The notes below the pieces were generated by a model. That model saw nothing but the letters and a program-made list of their open reading frames with translations, did not search any database and was not told the DNA's origin. A stretch of 64,000 nucleotides of DNA from Physcomitrium patens (lineage: Eukaryota; Streptophyta; Bryopsida; Funariales; Funariaceae), in the NCBI RefSeq assembly GCF_000002425.4, contig NC_037260.1, positions 11,389,912-11,453,911 of the forward strand, given 5' to 3'. How positions within the stretch are numbered: position 1 is the first letter of the stretch; each line of letters starts with the position of its first letter. Below are positions 37,678 through 49,618 of the stretch, piece after piece. The translations under genes were made by a program, and so were the position numbers.

Positions 37678-38594
37678 ATGGAGCCGGCCGATTTCGAGGC
37701 GTTGCTGGAGAAGGGCAAGCTCCGCATGTCCACTTTGTTGGACCATGTGCAAGTTCGCGATAGGTCCATTTAGTGCCGCCCACTTCTCGCTCCGCAATTC
37801 CGAAATGCGTAACAATGTGGTCGGAATTTTGTGATGGGTTGTGTTGCGTACAGTACGACGCTGATTTGGAGTTATGGGTCTCAGTTCTCCTTCGGGGTTG
37901 TCGAATGTGGACTAGAGCCTCTATTTTTGCGCCTTGAAAACGGGGTTTAGGTGCCCTAAGACGACTGTGTGAATTCAGGGTTTGGACGCTTCATGTCGGA
38001 CTTAAATGTTTATGATCTGGATCAAGGATTGGGTTTGTTAGTATTCTATTTGTATTTTTTTGGTTTGTTTCGAACATATGGGTTGGAGTTAATGGATGTC
38101 ACATTTCTATCCACTTTTGATTTACTTTGCATCAGTTCTCTTTCGCTTTCCTCCTACAAGGTGGCATGATGAGGTCACTGTCGCAAGAATTGGGATTTCT
38201 GTCGTTGGATCCTCTACTTTTTAATTAAAATAAGTTGTATTTGATCAAATTAAGATTTTAGATCACAGTTGCTGTTCTCACCAATTCGGAAAGTGACGAC
38301 GAGGTCACTTCTGGAGAAGGCGTATGCAGTAATAATCGAAGTTAATAATGGAGACGATGTTGCCAGCTTGTCTGTCCTTGCTGTCACACATGTGAATCTG
38401 GTTGTCTTATATTGTACAGCTTCAAAATGTACAATTCTTCGGTGGAGGGATGCTTCTGTCCTTGCGTGGAGAGTTTCCAGAGAAAGACCTTGGACAAGCA
38501 AGAAGAAACTTGTGTCAAGCGCTCTGCCGAAAGATAATTGAAGCATTCCATGCGCTTCGCAAAGTCGAATCAGAGTGCCCCTATTCCTGCCTAA
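37678..38594 (+). pseudogene. TIM9: TIM9-like mitochondrial chaperone gene, broken
   Basis: Tim9 pairs with Tim10 in the intermembrane space to chaperone membrane proteins. Exon 1 is 37678-37763 and exon 2 starts at 38420; the GT-AG join restores phase exactly. The protein reads KLRMSTLLDHVQVRD, FKMYNSSVEGCFCPCVESF, QRKTLDKQEETCVKRSAER and then hits TAA at 38535-38537. That is 67 residues against about 90 in the family. Beyond the stop the same frame still gives LKHSMRFAKSNQSAPIPA and a final TAA at 38592, so the stop interrupts a recognisable tail, which also seems about four residues short. The first CX3C motif is intact (CFCPC), but the second has become CVKRS, losing one of the four disulfide cysteines. 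The retained intron means a DNA-level duplicate, not a retrocopy. Confidence 0.75.
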
Positions 38595-38599
38595 GTGTG

Positions 38600-39827
38600 A
38601 GGTAACAATTTATTTTTGTTAATCTGGTTAACTACTCACAACCTATCGCTCTTACAGCCTGGTAGTGGATCCACGAGTTGATGCGTGATCGACTTTTGTG
38701 AAAACTTCGACCTATTGAAATTCAGAAATATGTCTTCCAACCACATCATCTGAACTCTGAATTTCTCTGTGTCCGTCTCTTGCCGCAACCTGTGTTTTGG
38801 ATGGACGCGTGTGTTGCGTATGCGCATTGCTGTATTTAGCATTTACTTTTGCAGTTTTTATTTTTATTTATTTATTTTGTTTCTCTCTCATAGCGGGGTT
38901 CTTGTTGCTGTGCTTCTACTTGGGAGTATTTCTAATAAGAGGATTCAGATTTGATAACATGTATATAGCAGTGCTTATGCAAGTCTTCCACTAATGAAAT
39001 TCGAGTCGAATGTTGTATTTACTGGAAGTAATTGGCTCTTGGATACATCATAGTAAACAAGTGAGCATTGCTAGGACTGTGGAGTAGGTTCGTATTGAAA
39101 CCGTCTTTTTTGCAATTTAATAAAGCCTATCCTACAACTTTTGAATAAATCCTAGTAAACGCCGGGACTGCACTGTAGGGTCGAGTTGTAATCGTCTTTG
39201 TTACTATTTAATATGGTATTTCCACGAATTTGACTACTTTTGACCACTCTAAAATGCTTTTGACTGCACTGTAGTGTCACTTCATGGACTTTGACAGTAA
39301 AAAGGAAGCATACTGGGTCAAAAGTTTAACGAAACCAGAATCTTCTATCATGTTTGCCGGGGCATGGTGTTACACTGGATTTTAGTCGAATCTAAGGCTT
39401 GATGAATTTAGACTTGTCAAAGTGATGCTTGTATAATGAAATCTAGGGGGGGGGGGGACTGCGATTGAGTCATGTGCAGGAAGCAATTCTGTGGTCGGAA
39501 GATGATTCTTTCTCAAGAGTAGGGTAGTATTCAGTACGCAGCGCCTCTTTCTGCATGCCTGTGCTTGCCTTGGTTCTTAAGTGATCCCTTATTCAACACA
39601 TCGATTCCTCATGGTTTTCTCCGTAGACAGTCACAAGTATCAATGGATACCTTGAATTGAAAGTCGGTACCTAAGGTACGTTGAATGCTGAGGTTTCTCT
39701 TCAATTGAAGCGGGTATCGTCAATATGTTCCGGATGCTTGGGATTCCAAATCACCATCCATTCTGCTAGTCAAGCAGATATTCCAAATTACCACCCACTC
39801 TGGTATTCTGCTCTAGTTTATCTGATT
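38600..39827. other. Intergenic DNA, no gene seen
   Basis: Moderate GC with no assignable exon. A poly-G run lies at about 39447-39458. CTAGTAAACGCCGGGACTG-like and TGACTGCACTGTAGTGTCA-like phrases recur around 39070-39290, suggesting a diverged short duplication. Confidence 0.4.
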
Positions 39828-40290
39828 TTAAATCCAGCTGGTCTTTTGGATGGAAATATCCAGGGCATCTAAATTAGTGTGGACTCGTATAAAGCCTGCA
39901 GATGTGATGATTTGGTGGTGTATCTGCATGCCAGTAGATAAGTGCGATGCGGCAATTGCGGTGGTCCAGAGTGTTAAGACTTTTGTGCCCTCCCCTAACC
40001 TCAACAATTCCTTGTCTACACCGAAGCTTGTAGGTGACAACATGGGTGTGTTGACATCATTCCAAACTCCTTTTGCAGATGTCAAACCCTCGTGGTTGCA
40101 GTCTGTATCTGAATATGGGGTTATACTTATGCATTTTAATTCACTCAAAATCATCTCATCTGTCTTAGCTTGAACATCTGCGTTACTTTTTTAAGAGCGA
40201 CGTTGGAAGAGTGAGAGGGGGATCCGGATAATTTCTCCTCCTCCTCATCCTCTACAACTTGGGCTTGAGCTTTGCAATATGTCGTTGCCT
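39828..40290 (-). pseudogene. Unidentified broken coding-like sequence
   Basis: On the minus strand one frame (about 40282-40165) reads AQVVEDEEEEKLSGSPSHSS followed by NVALKKVTQMFKLRQMR and a stop. A second frame, shifted, continues from 40154 to 39828 (108 codons). The compositional pattern looks like real protein, but I do not recognise a family. It could be an old gene or a Gag-like fragment. Confidence 0.3.
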
Positions 40291-41700
40291 TTCAGATTCT
40301 TCACGTGGGTTGCCTGACTCTCCCAACTACTATCGTCATCACCGGCTACTGTTCTGGAGCATGTTTGTTAGGCTGTGAGTAAGCAATTTTTCTGACACAC
40401 GCCTGCACCGTCTCTCAACTTTTGCCCTTACTGGTAGCTTGGCTCACACAAAATAACATCAAAAATAACAACAACAACAACAACAGCAACAAGGAAATCA
40501 CACCACAGGCGTGTGAGATGACTATTCGAAAAAAAATACTGTTCATAGATTGAGAATCTTATGATTTCCACAAAATTTATTTCATATCGTGTCATTTGTG
40601 AGATTGAAATTGCCAAAAAATAATCTTATAATTCTTTATTAGTATTATACTTGAAATGGACCTTTCTCATGTGGAATAAAAAATTATGAGTAAAATCTCA
40701 AGTTATTCGGCATCTGATTAAAATATATGTGCTTTTACAGTCAAGTTTTCAACATAGGTTTTGTTAAAAACTAGTATTAATGAATTTACGTGATAAATTA
40801 TCATTAAGATTGTTCTACGTACTCTCAACTTTTTTATGTAACAACATGCAATAAAATTATCTAGTGTTGCCCTTTTGTTTTTTATTTTTATTTTTATTTT
40901 CCTCTGATTTAATTCTTATTTTTCGAAAACAGATTCATTATTAGAGGTTGTATATTATTCAACATGTAAAAACAAATTGCAAACATACTATCATGAATTA
41001 AAAAAAAAAAAAAAAAAACTACAAAATAAAAGACAATTCAACTAAACAATAATCATTTTTACTTCTTTAAAACTTTTTTGTCTTTGATTTTGAATATGTT
41101 ATAAAAAAAAATTATGTTTTTCACTGTGAGAATTTCTCGTGTTTTTTCCATTACTGAATTTATAATGATTATTTTTACAAGGTTTAATTATGTAGAAAAA
41201 CACTAAGTTTCAATTTTAAAGGAGTATTCAACCAGGTTTGTACACATTATCATAGTTTAAAGTATCACACTAAATCTATTTTAAGTCTCAGAAATTTCAA
41301 AAAAAATACATTGTCCAAAGAGCTTTTCAAGCTGAGTCTTTTCAAGCATCCCTTTTATTCAGAACCCTGAAAAAGGTGAATGAGTGGCAAATCATTAAGC
41401 AATGCTTGATTCAAAAGAATTTACAACAAAAAAAACCATTTTTGCAGGATTATGGAAGTTAATCAATGTACACAATTATAAGAAATTAGGAAAAATCAAA
41501 TTAAATTCTTTCAAAGAACCAATCATTCAGTGGAAATTTTCAATCAAGCCTTTTCATGGGAACACTTGTTTGTGATATTATCAATATGCCCACAATCCTA
41601 CTTTTAACATGGCACCTGAAATTTGGAGACAACTCGCAAATTTAGTAGTTATAATCTATTTTTGACTAATAAAATGAATGATGATTCTATGAACTTTCTT
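40291..41700. other. AT-rich intergenic DNA
   Basis: No gene is seen. It contains AACAACAACAACAACAGCAA near 40468 and a poly-A tract near 40999-41019. Confidence 0.6.
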
Positions 41701-42084
41701 GGTTATAAGAAGCTTTGAAGTTTTTGACCTTTTGACCATTTTCTCATTTTCTTCCATTCCCAAAACCCCCCCCCCCCCCCTTCACGGCTTGCATTACCAA
41801 GACCCGCCGGCTTGCATTCCCAAGTCCCACTCCCGGCTTCCCAGAGGGACCCACCCCACCCAATCCTTCATAGCTCGTCTGCTTCGCATTCTCCTCCTCC
41901 TCCTCGATTCCGATTTTGTGTCGCGCTGCTGCTGCTCGCATTGCTGCACAGCTGATTCCGACCTTATCCCCCCCACCTCATTCGGCCACAAATTACTTGC
42001 TGCATTGGGGGCGGAGGACAACGTGGACGCGTTGGGTTTTACACATTCCGCCTTGCGGCGTAGTTTGGGACCAGCCTGAGGGAG
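41701..42084 (+). promoter_or_regulatory. Promoter/leader of CLPP5
   Basis: AT-rich sequence changes to CT-rich (poly-C at 41767-41780; CTCCTCCTCCTCCTCG near 41890) and then GC-rich just before the start codon, as expected of a plant leader. Short frames on both strands here look like noise. Confidence 0.45.
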
Positions 42085-44411
42085 ATGGCGAACGCGGCGC
42101 TGGTGAAGCCCAACGTGACGACTGCTGTGTCGTGCGGAGCTGCGAATGTGCATCATCAGCTGCAGAGCAACAGCAGTAGCAGCAGTTGCAGCTTCTTGCC
42201 CCCTCTGCCTTCGAGGAGGGGTTCTGTGTAAGATTCGATCGTTTGTTTGAAGGGTTTTGGAGGTGTAGAGAGAATACGAGGTTTTTGAGACTCTGGGTTG
42301 GGTTTTGGATGAGGAGGGTGGTTTTGTTCTTTTTTGGAGGTTTTGGAGGTTTTGAGCGGGGTTGGGGTTATGGGTTTTATGGGAGGCGTATGTGATTGTG
42401 TTTAGGGCCTGGATATGAATTGGGTGTGCAGTAGCAAGAGACTAGTGGCACGGGCAGCTATCAACTCGACTGGGTTCTGGACGCCTGAAGCTGCAGTTCC
42501 CAATTATGACATTTGGTCTATCAGGTGATAACGATGTTTATCGACAGCTACACATGTGGAGGGCCCAAATTTTTGTCGGATTCTTGTGTAGGACTCAGGA
42601 AAGAATGTCATGAGAAATTATGTAGTCAACATGTCCACATCAGATGAATTTAGTGGCTCAAAATTCGTGGTCATCGTTTGAAATTCCGCAATTTTGTCCT
42701 CAGGTCAGAAATTCTTCGAATTTATTACTTCTTCTAGGTGATCAGTTTGTTTGTATACAACTGTTCCATAACATGTACGAGAAATTGTGCGGCAACTCTG
42801 CAGGAATGATCTAGAAGTGCCTACTTCAGGGTTTTTGGGCGAAGGTGCTAGAGCCCAGGGAGGGCAGGGACCCCCTCCCATGCTTGCCGAAAGGTTTCAG
42901 AGCGTGATTACTCAGCTGTTTCAGCAGGTGTGATTTTCCTACTCATGATCATGAGTGCCTTGTCTTTGCAAAGCGCTTTGTAGGAAGAAAGTATCACGAA
43001 TTTTGCTCAAGAAGCAAATTGAATCAGAAAGCAAATCGATGATTTAGACGGTTGTCATAAAGGTTGAACCTGGCCTTGTTGATAGTGGTTCATTTGGCAT
43101 AACAGAGAATTATCCGGTGTGGAGGCGCTGTGGACGATGACATGGCTAACTTGATCGTCGCCCAATTATTGTACCTTGATGCTGCTGATCCAAACAGAGT
43201 ATGTTTCAAGAAACTTTATTGTGCATGACTGCCAAGTGCTGATTCTGGAGTTCAATTGGAGGTTTCTGTTATATAGTTTTGTTTGTTTGTTTTTGTTTTT
43301 TATTTTGTTTTTCCAGTATATCTTGTTGCGTATATGGAAGTAAATACGTAATTATGGAACTATCAGTAAAGGCACGTAGCAGTGCGTACCGGACACTTGG
43401 TGCTACTTTCTCATGAATTTGCTTGATTTTATTTCTTTCTGTCCTTGGCAGGACATTGTAATGTACGTGAATTCACCTGGAGGTTCTGTTACTGCAGGTA
43501 AAGTGTTGATAGCTGAAGCATATTTTCCCTTTCTGTGGTTTTTGTGGAAAATATCAGGCGCTTACTGTGCGCTTTTATGTATTATTTTGACAGGAATGGC
43601 AATCTTCGACACTATGAGGCACATCAGACCAGACGTGAGCACAGTTTGTGTCGGGCTTGCTGCTAGGTACGTGTTCCTTCCTAGAATCTTGGCTCTTGAT
43701 GTCAAATTAGATGTGAAGTCTCTTTGCACGTTTTTAATTTTTTTGTGGAACTGACCTGTAAGGGATACGCTTAAACCCAATGCTGGCAATTCTTTTGGAG
43801 GAATGTTACTGGAGAGGTGGTTTGCACGTGAGCATGGAGATAATACCTTTTCGTGTCTCCTCATCCATGGGTAGCTGGGGCAATTTCTGTATCGAGGAAT
43901 GAACTTTGTGGTTGTGATGCAGTATGGGAGCTTTCCTTCTTAGCGGGGGTACGAAAGGTTTGTACTCCTGCCTTCTCATTCCCTTTTATTAGCGAACTTA
44001 ATTTTTTTTATAATGATCATTATAAAAGAAATTGGTAAAAAACTGCTTGTTATGTAAGAACCTTTTCTTCACGTTGGCTCTTGCAGTTTTTTTGAATTGA
44101 CCTCTCACTGTTGGTTCCTTTTCCTTCCAGGTAAAAGGTACAGTCTACCGAATTCACGAATCATGATTCACCAGCCTTTGGGAGGTGCTCAAGGGCAACA
44201 GACTGACATTGAAATTCAGGTGCCTATTGAAACCCTAAATTGTTTTATTTTATTTTTATTATTTTATTTTTATTTCTATAATATTTGCACCCTCATTTCT
44301 AACAGCTGTTCTGTAATTATCTGTTAGTGTATTCCATCTAGCTTCACTTTGGATGTATGCTGGACTTTTCAATTTTTAGTTTCTTTATGCTGCATATTAC
44401 TCATTTGAAAC

Positions 44412-44446
<35 letters not shown>

Positions 44447-44680
44447 CTACAGGCTAACGAGATTCTACACCACAAGGCCAACTTGAACGGTTACCTAGCA
44501 TACCACACCGGACAGCCTTATGAGAAGATCGTCCAAGATACAGACCGCGATTTTTTCATGAGTGCTAAGGAAGCTAAGGAATATGGTCTGATTGATGCTG
44601 TCATTTCCAATCCCCTAAAAGCCCTCAGGTCTCCACCTGCCGCTAATGGTTCAGCAGACCCAACCCCTACTCTTGCCTAA
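42085..44680 (+). CDS. CLPP5: Plastid Clp protease proteolytic subunit, ClpP5 type
   Basis: Nuclear gene for a catalytic subunit of the stromal Clp protease, which degrades unfolded and targeted chloroplast proteins with Hsp100 partners. Exons: 42085-42227, 42432-42524, 42804-42927, 43106-43198, 43452-43497, 43594-43666, 43923-43957, 44131-44219, 44453-44680; all GT-AG, 307 residues. The first ~100 residues are a Ser-rich transit peptide. The mature part has [39 protein letters not shown], and [16 protein letters not shown]. The triad is Ser191 ([12 protein letters not shown], codon split by intron 6), His216 ([12 protein letters not shown]) and Asp265 (DTDRDFFMS). KRYSLPNSR and [20 protein letters not shown] are close to Arabidopsis ClpP5 rather than ClpP3, P4 or P6. 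All catalytic residues are present. Confidence 0.93.
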
Positions 44681-45565
44681 GCACATCTGAGGATAGTCGT
44701 GATAGAAAGCAGGGAAGCAAATGTAGGCGAAATCGTTCGGAAGTGGATTCCCTATGTACTGACAACAAATCATAAGTTGAGTATTTTATCTTTTTTTATC
44801 TTTTTTTTTTTGTAATGGTTCAAGTCCAATGTTTGAATGGATTAAATTTCTCGATTCTGTAGTCCATTTGATGGAATTTTCTCTGCAGAGATTACATTCG
44901 CATACCTGAAATGGTTGCTTGTTTCAGAAATTGCGTGATGGTGTTTTAAATTGAAGACTGATTTTTTTGACAATTAACCAATAATTGATAATTAGGTGCA
45001 AGTAAAGAGTAAATTTAGGACTGGAGTAGTACCATATATCAATCATCAGCTTACTTGTCTAGAGTGGCGATTCGTTAAAAATAATAATATCCATCTTTTC
45101 ACGTTTACATTCCATTTTCATGATGAAACAAAATCCTTCAAGTTAGATGCTTTTGACAGCTCATTTTGATCTTTTAAATTATGATAATAACCTAAAAACA
45201 AATTCGGGCAGAAACCCTCGCACTCCAACCGATGAATCCCAGGACGTCTGTTTTCACTCCAGCGTAGCATGCTTCACAGACCATGATCCATCTTCAGCAC
45301 GGTGTACCTCCGATTTGAAGTTTTCCTCCTTGGAACCTCGTTTTGTCTTCAGGAGCAAATCAAAGACGGCAGACCCCTCCTTAAGCTGTAACAGGTAAAA
45401 CGTTCCTCACTATTATTACCCAGGTTGAGAATGCTAACCAAATGTGGTGATGCGAAGGATATGGATTGTATTATAAAAATTATTACACATGGTCAACAAA
45501 GCAACAATTATGCAATTATTCAGGATGAGAGGTCTGGACATGCGATGCCATAATCAGCAATCACG
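44681..45565. other. Convergent 3' flanks of CLPP5 (+) and cystatin (-)
   Basis: No further gene is seen. A TTTTTATC-rich stretch follows the CLPP5 stop. The 83-codon frame at 45147 shows no domain. Confidence 0.5.
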
Positions 45566-46768
45566 CTAATTATCGAAGGACTTGGGTGCACGAGGATCAA
45601 CCTCGATCCAGTGCACAGTAGCACCAATCAACACCGTGACACTCAAGTCACTCAAATGCGGCCATTCTTCAGAAATTTCCACAAGGGAAACCTTCTGAGG
45701 AACGGGTACTAAGCTTACTAGAGATCAACCTGAATGCAAAGATGAGAGAAGAGTTTACAAACGAACCTGAGCTTCTGCAGACACGATTTCCCTAAGCTCG
45801 TAAGAAGAAAGAGAGTTTGAGCCCTGCTGCAACATTTTAATAGCATGTTCAGCTGCCTCCTGCACAATCGGGGCTTCGGTTGGCACAATCTGCTTACCGA
45901 CAGGTACGCAGCTATGCTGAGAGACTTTCGTAAGGGGTACCCCTGCATTGTGACATATCTCTGGGCACAACTTAGAATTAAACCATCCATTCCTTTATTC
46001 CATAACCTCAGAGAATCTAATACGAAGTCATCAATGTGGTTGACAAATCATATGTCAACCACTAGATTCGCGATGGCTGGGTGGTAGATAGTCTACCACA
46101 TTGTTCGAGACGACTCAACTAATTGCTACCAAAAACGAACAGTGAATAAAGATCAACGAGAAGGGTAGGGACACATCACACCAACCTTCGGTCTTGACAC
46201 CCGTGTCAGCGGATGTTAACCCACCATCTACGGATTTGAATTCTTCCAATTTCCTGGAGGAGCCCCCTGGTTTTACCCACACCTTGGCCTCATACTGCTT
46301 GAGCTGACTGCCCTCCTCAACCTCGATCACAAAGTGGTACATTAGGCCTGATACCACCTGCTTATGGCAGGACACCACCTTGGAGAAATTCATCTTCTCT
46401 AAACTATTCTGTAATGACATTGGACACGACAGACATCATAAGAAATGTCAGTGGTTTGATCAAACCTCCTAATGTACAACCCGCTTGAGAATGCACCACA
46501 AATTCAAACCCGAAAGGCAGCTTGCGAAGGAAAATCAATCGTAGCGAACTCAAGTAACCCAAATCCAGGCACCATGAACAACACCGCACTTCAATACAAT
46601 GCCCTGAAAACCTTAATCTACATCAAAGCGCCACCTGCGCGACTCCACCCTCATCCCCAGTCCGCTAACCTGGCGGGCGTTATGCTCCGAAACAGCAAAA
46701 TTAGCCAACTCGTCGATCTCCAGAGAATTGGTGTCCTGCACATCGACCTCCTTCTTTCCTCCCAACAT
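45566..46768 (-). CDS. Phytocystatin (cysteine protease inhibitor) with C-terminal extension
   Basis: Cystatins block papain-like (C1A) proteases; the plant C-terminal extension resembles a second cystatin-like domain that can inhibit legumains. Exons in order: 46768-46670, 46408-46186, 45942-45767, 45694-45566 (GT-AG, phases consistent, 208 residues). Visible: Gly-Gly at residues 3-4, the plant signature as IDELANFAVSEHN, the QxVxG loop as QVVSG (50-54), and YEAKVWVKP. The second-hairpin Trp that normally follows this Pro is Gly here (VKPGGSSRKLEEF). The extension has IVQEAAEHAIKMLQQGSNSL then SYELREIVSAEAQ, as in Arabidopsis CYS6-type proteins, but its last 42 residues (exon 4) look divergent. 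No signal peptide is seen, so it is probably cytosolic. The upstream in-frame TTG was not used. Confidence 0.87.
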
Positions 46769-47770
46769 AATTACAAGCTTAATATTCGAAGACAACGGCT
46801 ACAAGGAATCGCTACAGATGCATTGGCGCTTCGCCCAAACTACAGACACCACAGAACGCGAGGCTCCACAGGTGGAATTGTGGTACCGCAGAGGGACTTC
46901 CGTGAGGCATATGCACATAATCCATGTCTCGATTGTCGCGTTTCCCCTTGTATGAATTGTTGGGTGGTTGCGGTGAAGATCGAGAGAAGAAGGCGGAGCT
47001 GGAGATTCGTTTGGGTCTCAGATCGCGGGGTCAGCACGTTATGACCTGGAGGGGTCAGGTCGGTAACACGTGTACAGCGTGGTTCCACGTGGGAGGTATG
47101 TGCACACGTGGACTCATCGCTGTGTTTGTTTTTGTATGCGTTTTTCTGTCTATTTGATGCTCCTCTCGTTGCCTTCCAAATAGAACCCACAGTTTACTAA
47201 TTTGGAAATTTGTATCCTTCTTGGATGGGGGGATTTTGAGTATCTCTTACATTATCTTGTAATGGCTCTCATTTTGAAGCACTCTCAATTACCCAATTTC
47301 AACATACAAACATTGTGTGGCACATCTTCACCCAATACCATCAACGCCTTCTCCTTCCTTCCCTTGTGCCATAAAACATGGTTGTTATGCCTTTAAATTT
47401 GCCATGAAATCAAGGAAGAATCAAATTAATGAGTTTACAGGTTTTTCTATTTTTAAATTAGAGTAGTTACAAAGATTGAATCATGGAAGTAAAGTGGGTC
47501 CAATCAATATTCCTCCATAAAAATTTATGTATTGTTAAAATAAAATAATAAATAATAAATCTTTTAATTCACTAAATATTGTACTATTGTCACAAATACA
47601 CTATATAAGAAACCAAAGAAGAAATTGAATAGAAGAATTTCAATAAGAATGCTAACATGAACTTAATTAATCCAAATGAGTACAAAATCAATACCAAGAG
47701 AGGTGAGCTAGAGCTCCAAGTCATGTGTTCTTGAGACTAAGGATCTCTTTAGCCTTGATTCCAATATATA
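46769..47770. other. Upstream region of the cystatin gene and intergenic DNA
   Basis: 46769-47160 is moderate-GC and probably the cystatin promoter and leader. ACACGTG motifs at about 47067 and 47104, and CCACGTGG near 47084, are G-box/ABRE-type cores. From 47400 it becomes AT-rich with no gene. Confidence 0.4.
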
Positions 47771-47780
47771 TTAGGTATTA

Positions 47781-47926
47781 GGAAGCTTCTCAAGTTCTCA
47801 TGTTGCTTGAAGATGAAGCAAACTTAGAAAGCTTCTTAAGAAGTTTTCATATTGTTTGAAAATAAAGCAATCTTAGGAAGTTTCTTGAGAAGTTTCCATG
47901 TTGCTTAAAGATGAAATAACTCAAGG
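47781..47926. repeat. Three tandem units of about 49 bp
   Basis: Three consecutive diverged units read GGAAGCTTCTCAAGTTCTCA.., GAAAGCTTCTTAAGAAGTTT.. and GGAAGTTTCTTGAGAAGTTT... Each continues with a CATGTTGCTTGAAGATGAAG-like second half. Confidence 0.75.
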
Positions 47927-47950
47927 AAACTTTTCAAACAACTTCCTTAA

Positions 47951-48060
47951 TCTTCCTAGAACTTTCTAGAATTTGCTGAAATATTCTAAAAACAATCTAG
48001 AACCTTCAAAAATATTCTAGAAATCTTTCTACACTTTGATGAAACCTTCTAGAATCTAAT
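47951..48060. repeat. Cluster of TTCTAGAA motifs (heat-shock-element-like)
   Basis: Exact TTCTAGAA occurs at 47964-47971, 48015-48022 and 48047-48054, with near copies TTCCTAGAA at 47954 and ATCTAGAA at about 47995. Each is two inverted nGAAn units, the core of a heat-shock factor site. No gene starts nearby, so this may be the regulatory part of an old LTR or simply diverged tandem repeats. Confidence 0.5.
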
Positions 48061-48661
48061 AGAATATTATGGGAATATTTTTAGAATCTTCTTGTTGGAT
48101 GTCCATAATAACTATAAGCTTAAAGATTTACAATTTGAATATTTGAAGTTTGTAAATTTATATCATATAACAACTACAAAAAATATATTAGAATCATGAT
48201 GTATAAAGAATCACAATACAAGCCTAATAGCATTGAAACAATTTTACAAAAATGGATCTCAACACAAGAAAGATTTGTCTTAAAATCAATCTCTCAACAT
48301 TAATTTTTAAACATCACACTAATCAAAGTTAAAGTTATAAAAAATGATTTTACATATAATGATGCAAATAATTGTAGTTATTAAAATTTCACTAAATGTT
48401 AGAAGCTTTGTAACAACAACTTTTATGTTACATAATAGACATAGAAATCTTTTGACTTCAAAGTTATACCTATTTTACAATAGCTTAATTAGTAATTATA
48501 ATGCAAATTATTTCTACAAATATTTGAACAATAAATGAAAAAGATACATCTTATGAGCTTGATTTAGGAAATCTATATGTTTAGAGAAGATGCCAAGAAG
48601 TCACAATGTTCAAAACTTGGAATTAGTTGAAATCAAAAATCTTTTCATAATTGACTTGATA

Positions 48662-48695
<34 letters not shown>

Positions 48696-49618
48696 CCAAA
48701 AAATATGAGAGAAAAAAATTAGAATACACTTTTTTCCTACATAACATGAATTATAGTGTCTTCCAAAATTTGTGATAAATCCATTCCAAGAGGTGGTTTT
48801 TTAAAAAAAACGTGATAAAAATGTACAAAAATCAAATCTTTTATGTTTTTTATATCTATTGCAATGAAGACTAGAATCATTACAAAAAAAACACGTTTTT
48901 TTTAAACCATACAATGACGTCTTCCACTTTCTTATTTCACAAAACTTCCAAAAAAAGATAAGAAAACTCTTCACCAACCAACGTGAAAGCTTTAGACCAT
49001 TGACATTTGAAGTGAGATTCTAGATTTAAAACCCCTTTTTTCCAACAGAGTTTGATTTAAATTACTGGTCAATATGACTTCGACTTGTATCTATTCAATG
49101 CAGCATACTAAAGATTCCAGGACAGAGATGTGTACTCGACACAGGCAGTGAAGGATTGCGATGCGAAGGCTTATCGACCCATCGAACAGAAAGCATTAAA
49201 GATAGCAAGACTTGCTCATGTGTGATTCCCACCACAACCAAAACCGCTCGACACTTAGTTTCTGAACGGCTAAGCTTAGCATTTCAGGATCAGTGCAGAC
49301 TACCAAACAACTTTGTCTGAACCTCGATGTCGAATTATGTAACATACCTAGGTCTAAATCTTCAAGAATCCGGATAGAATTTTGCATCAAATTCCCCTAA
49401 AAGACGAGCATGCAAGCCTGCAAATTCTCCAAAAATCTTTCTGATTAAGATGATATATACATGTAGAGTGAACTCGGTTCTGGATAATCTGTGGTTCAAA
49501 ATTAGGTGACTTTACAATTACCTGTCCGAGACACTACAAAATCCCTAGGTTCAAAGAGAATACGGCCATTCCCTCCCAGTAATGAAGATGCTCACTCGGA
49601 GGAAGAATGCGAACACTA
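48061..49618. other. AT-rich intergenic DNA and STA1 3' flank
   Basis: No gene is seen. A poly-A tract lies at about 48667-48694. The last 500 bases, of higher GC, are probably the 3' UTR of the minus-strand STA1 gene. Confidence 0.5.

Noticed and set aside
46769..46795. Upstream start for the cystatin
   Set aside because: The codon at 46795 is TTG; the first ATG in frame is at 46768 and fits the family.
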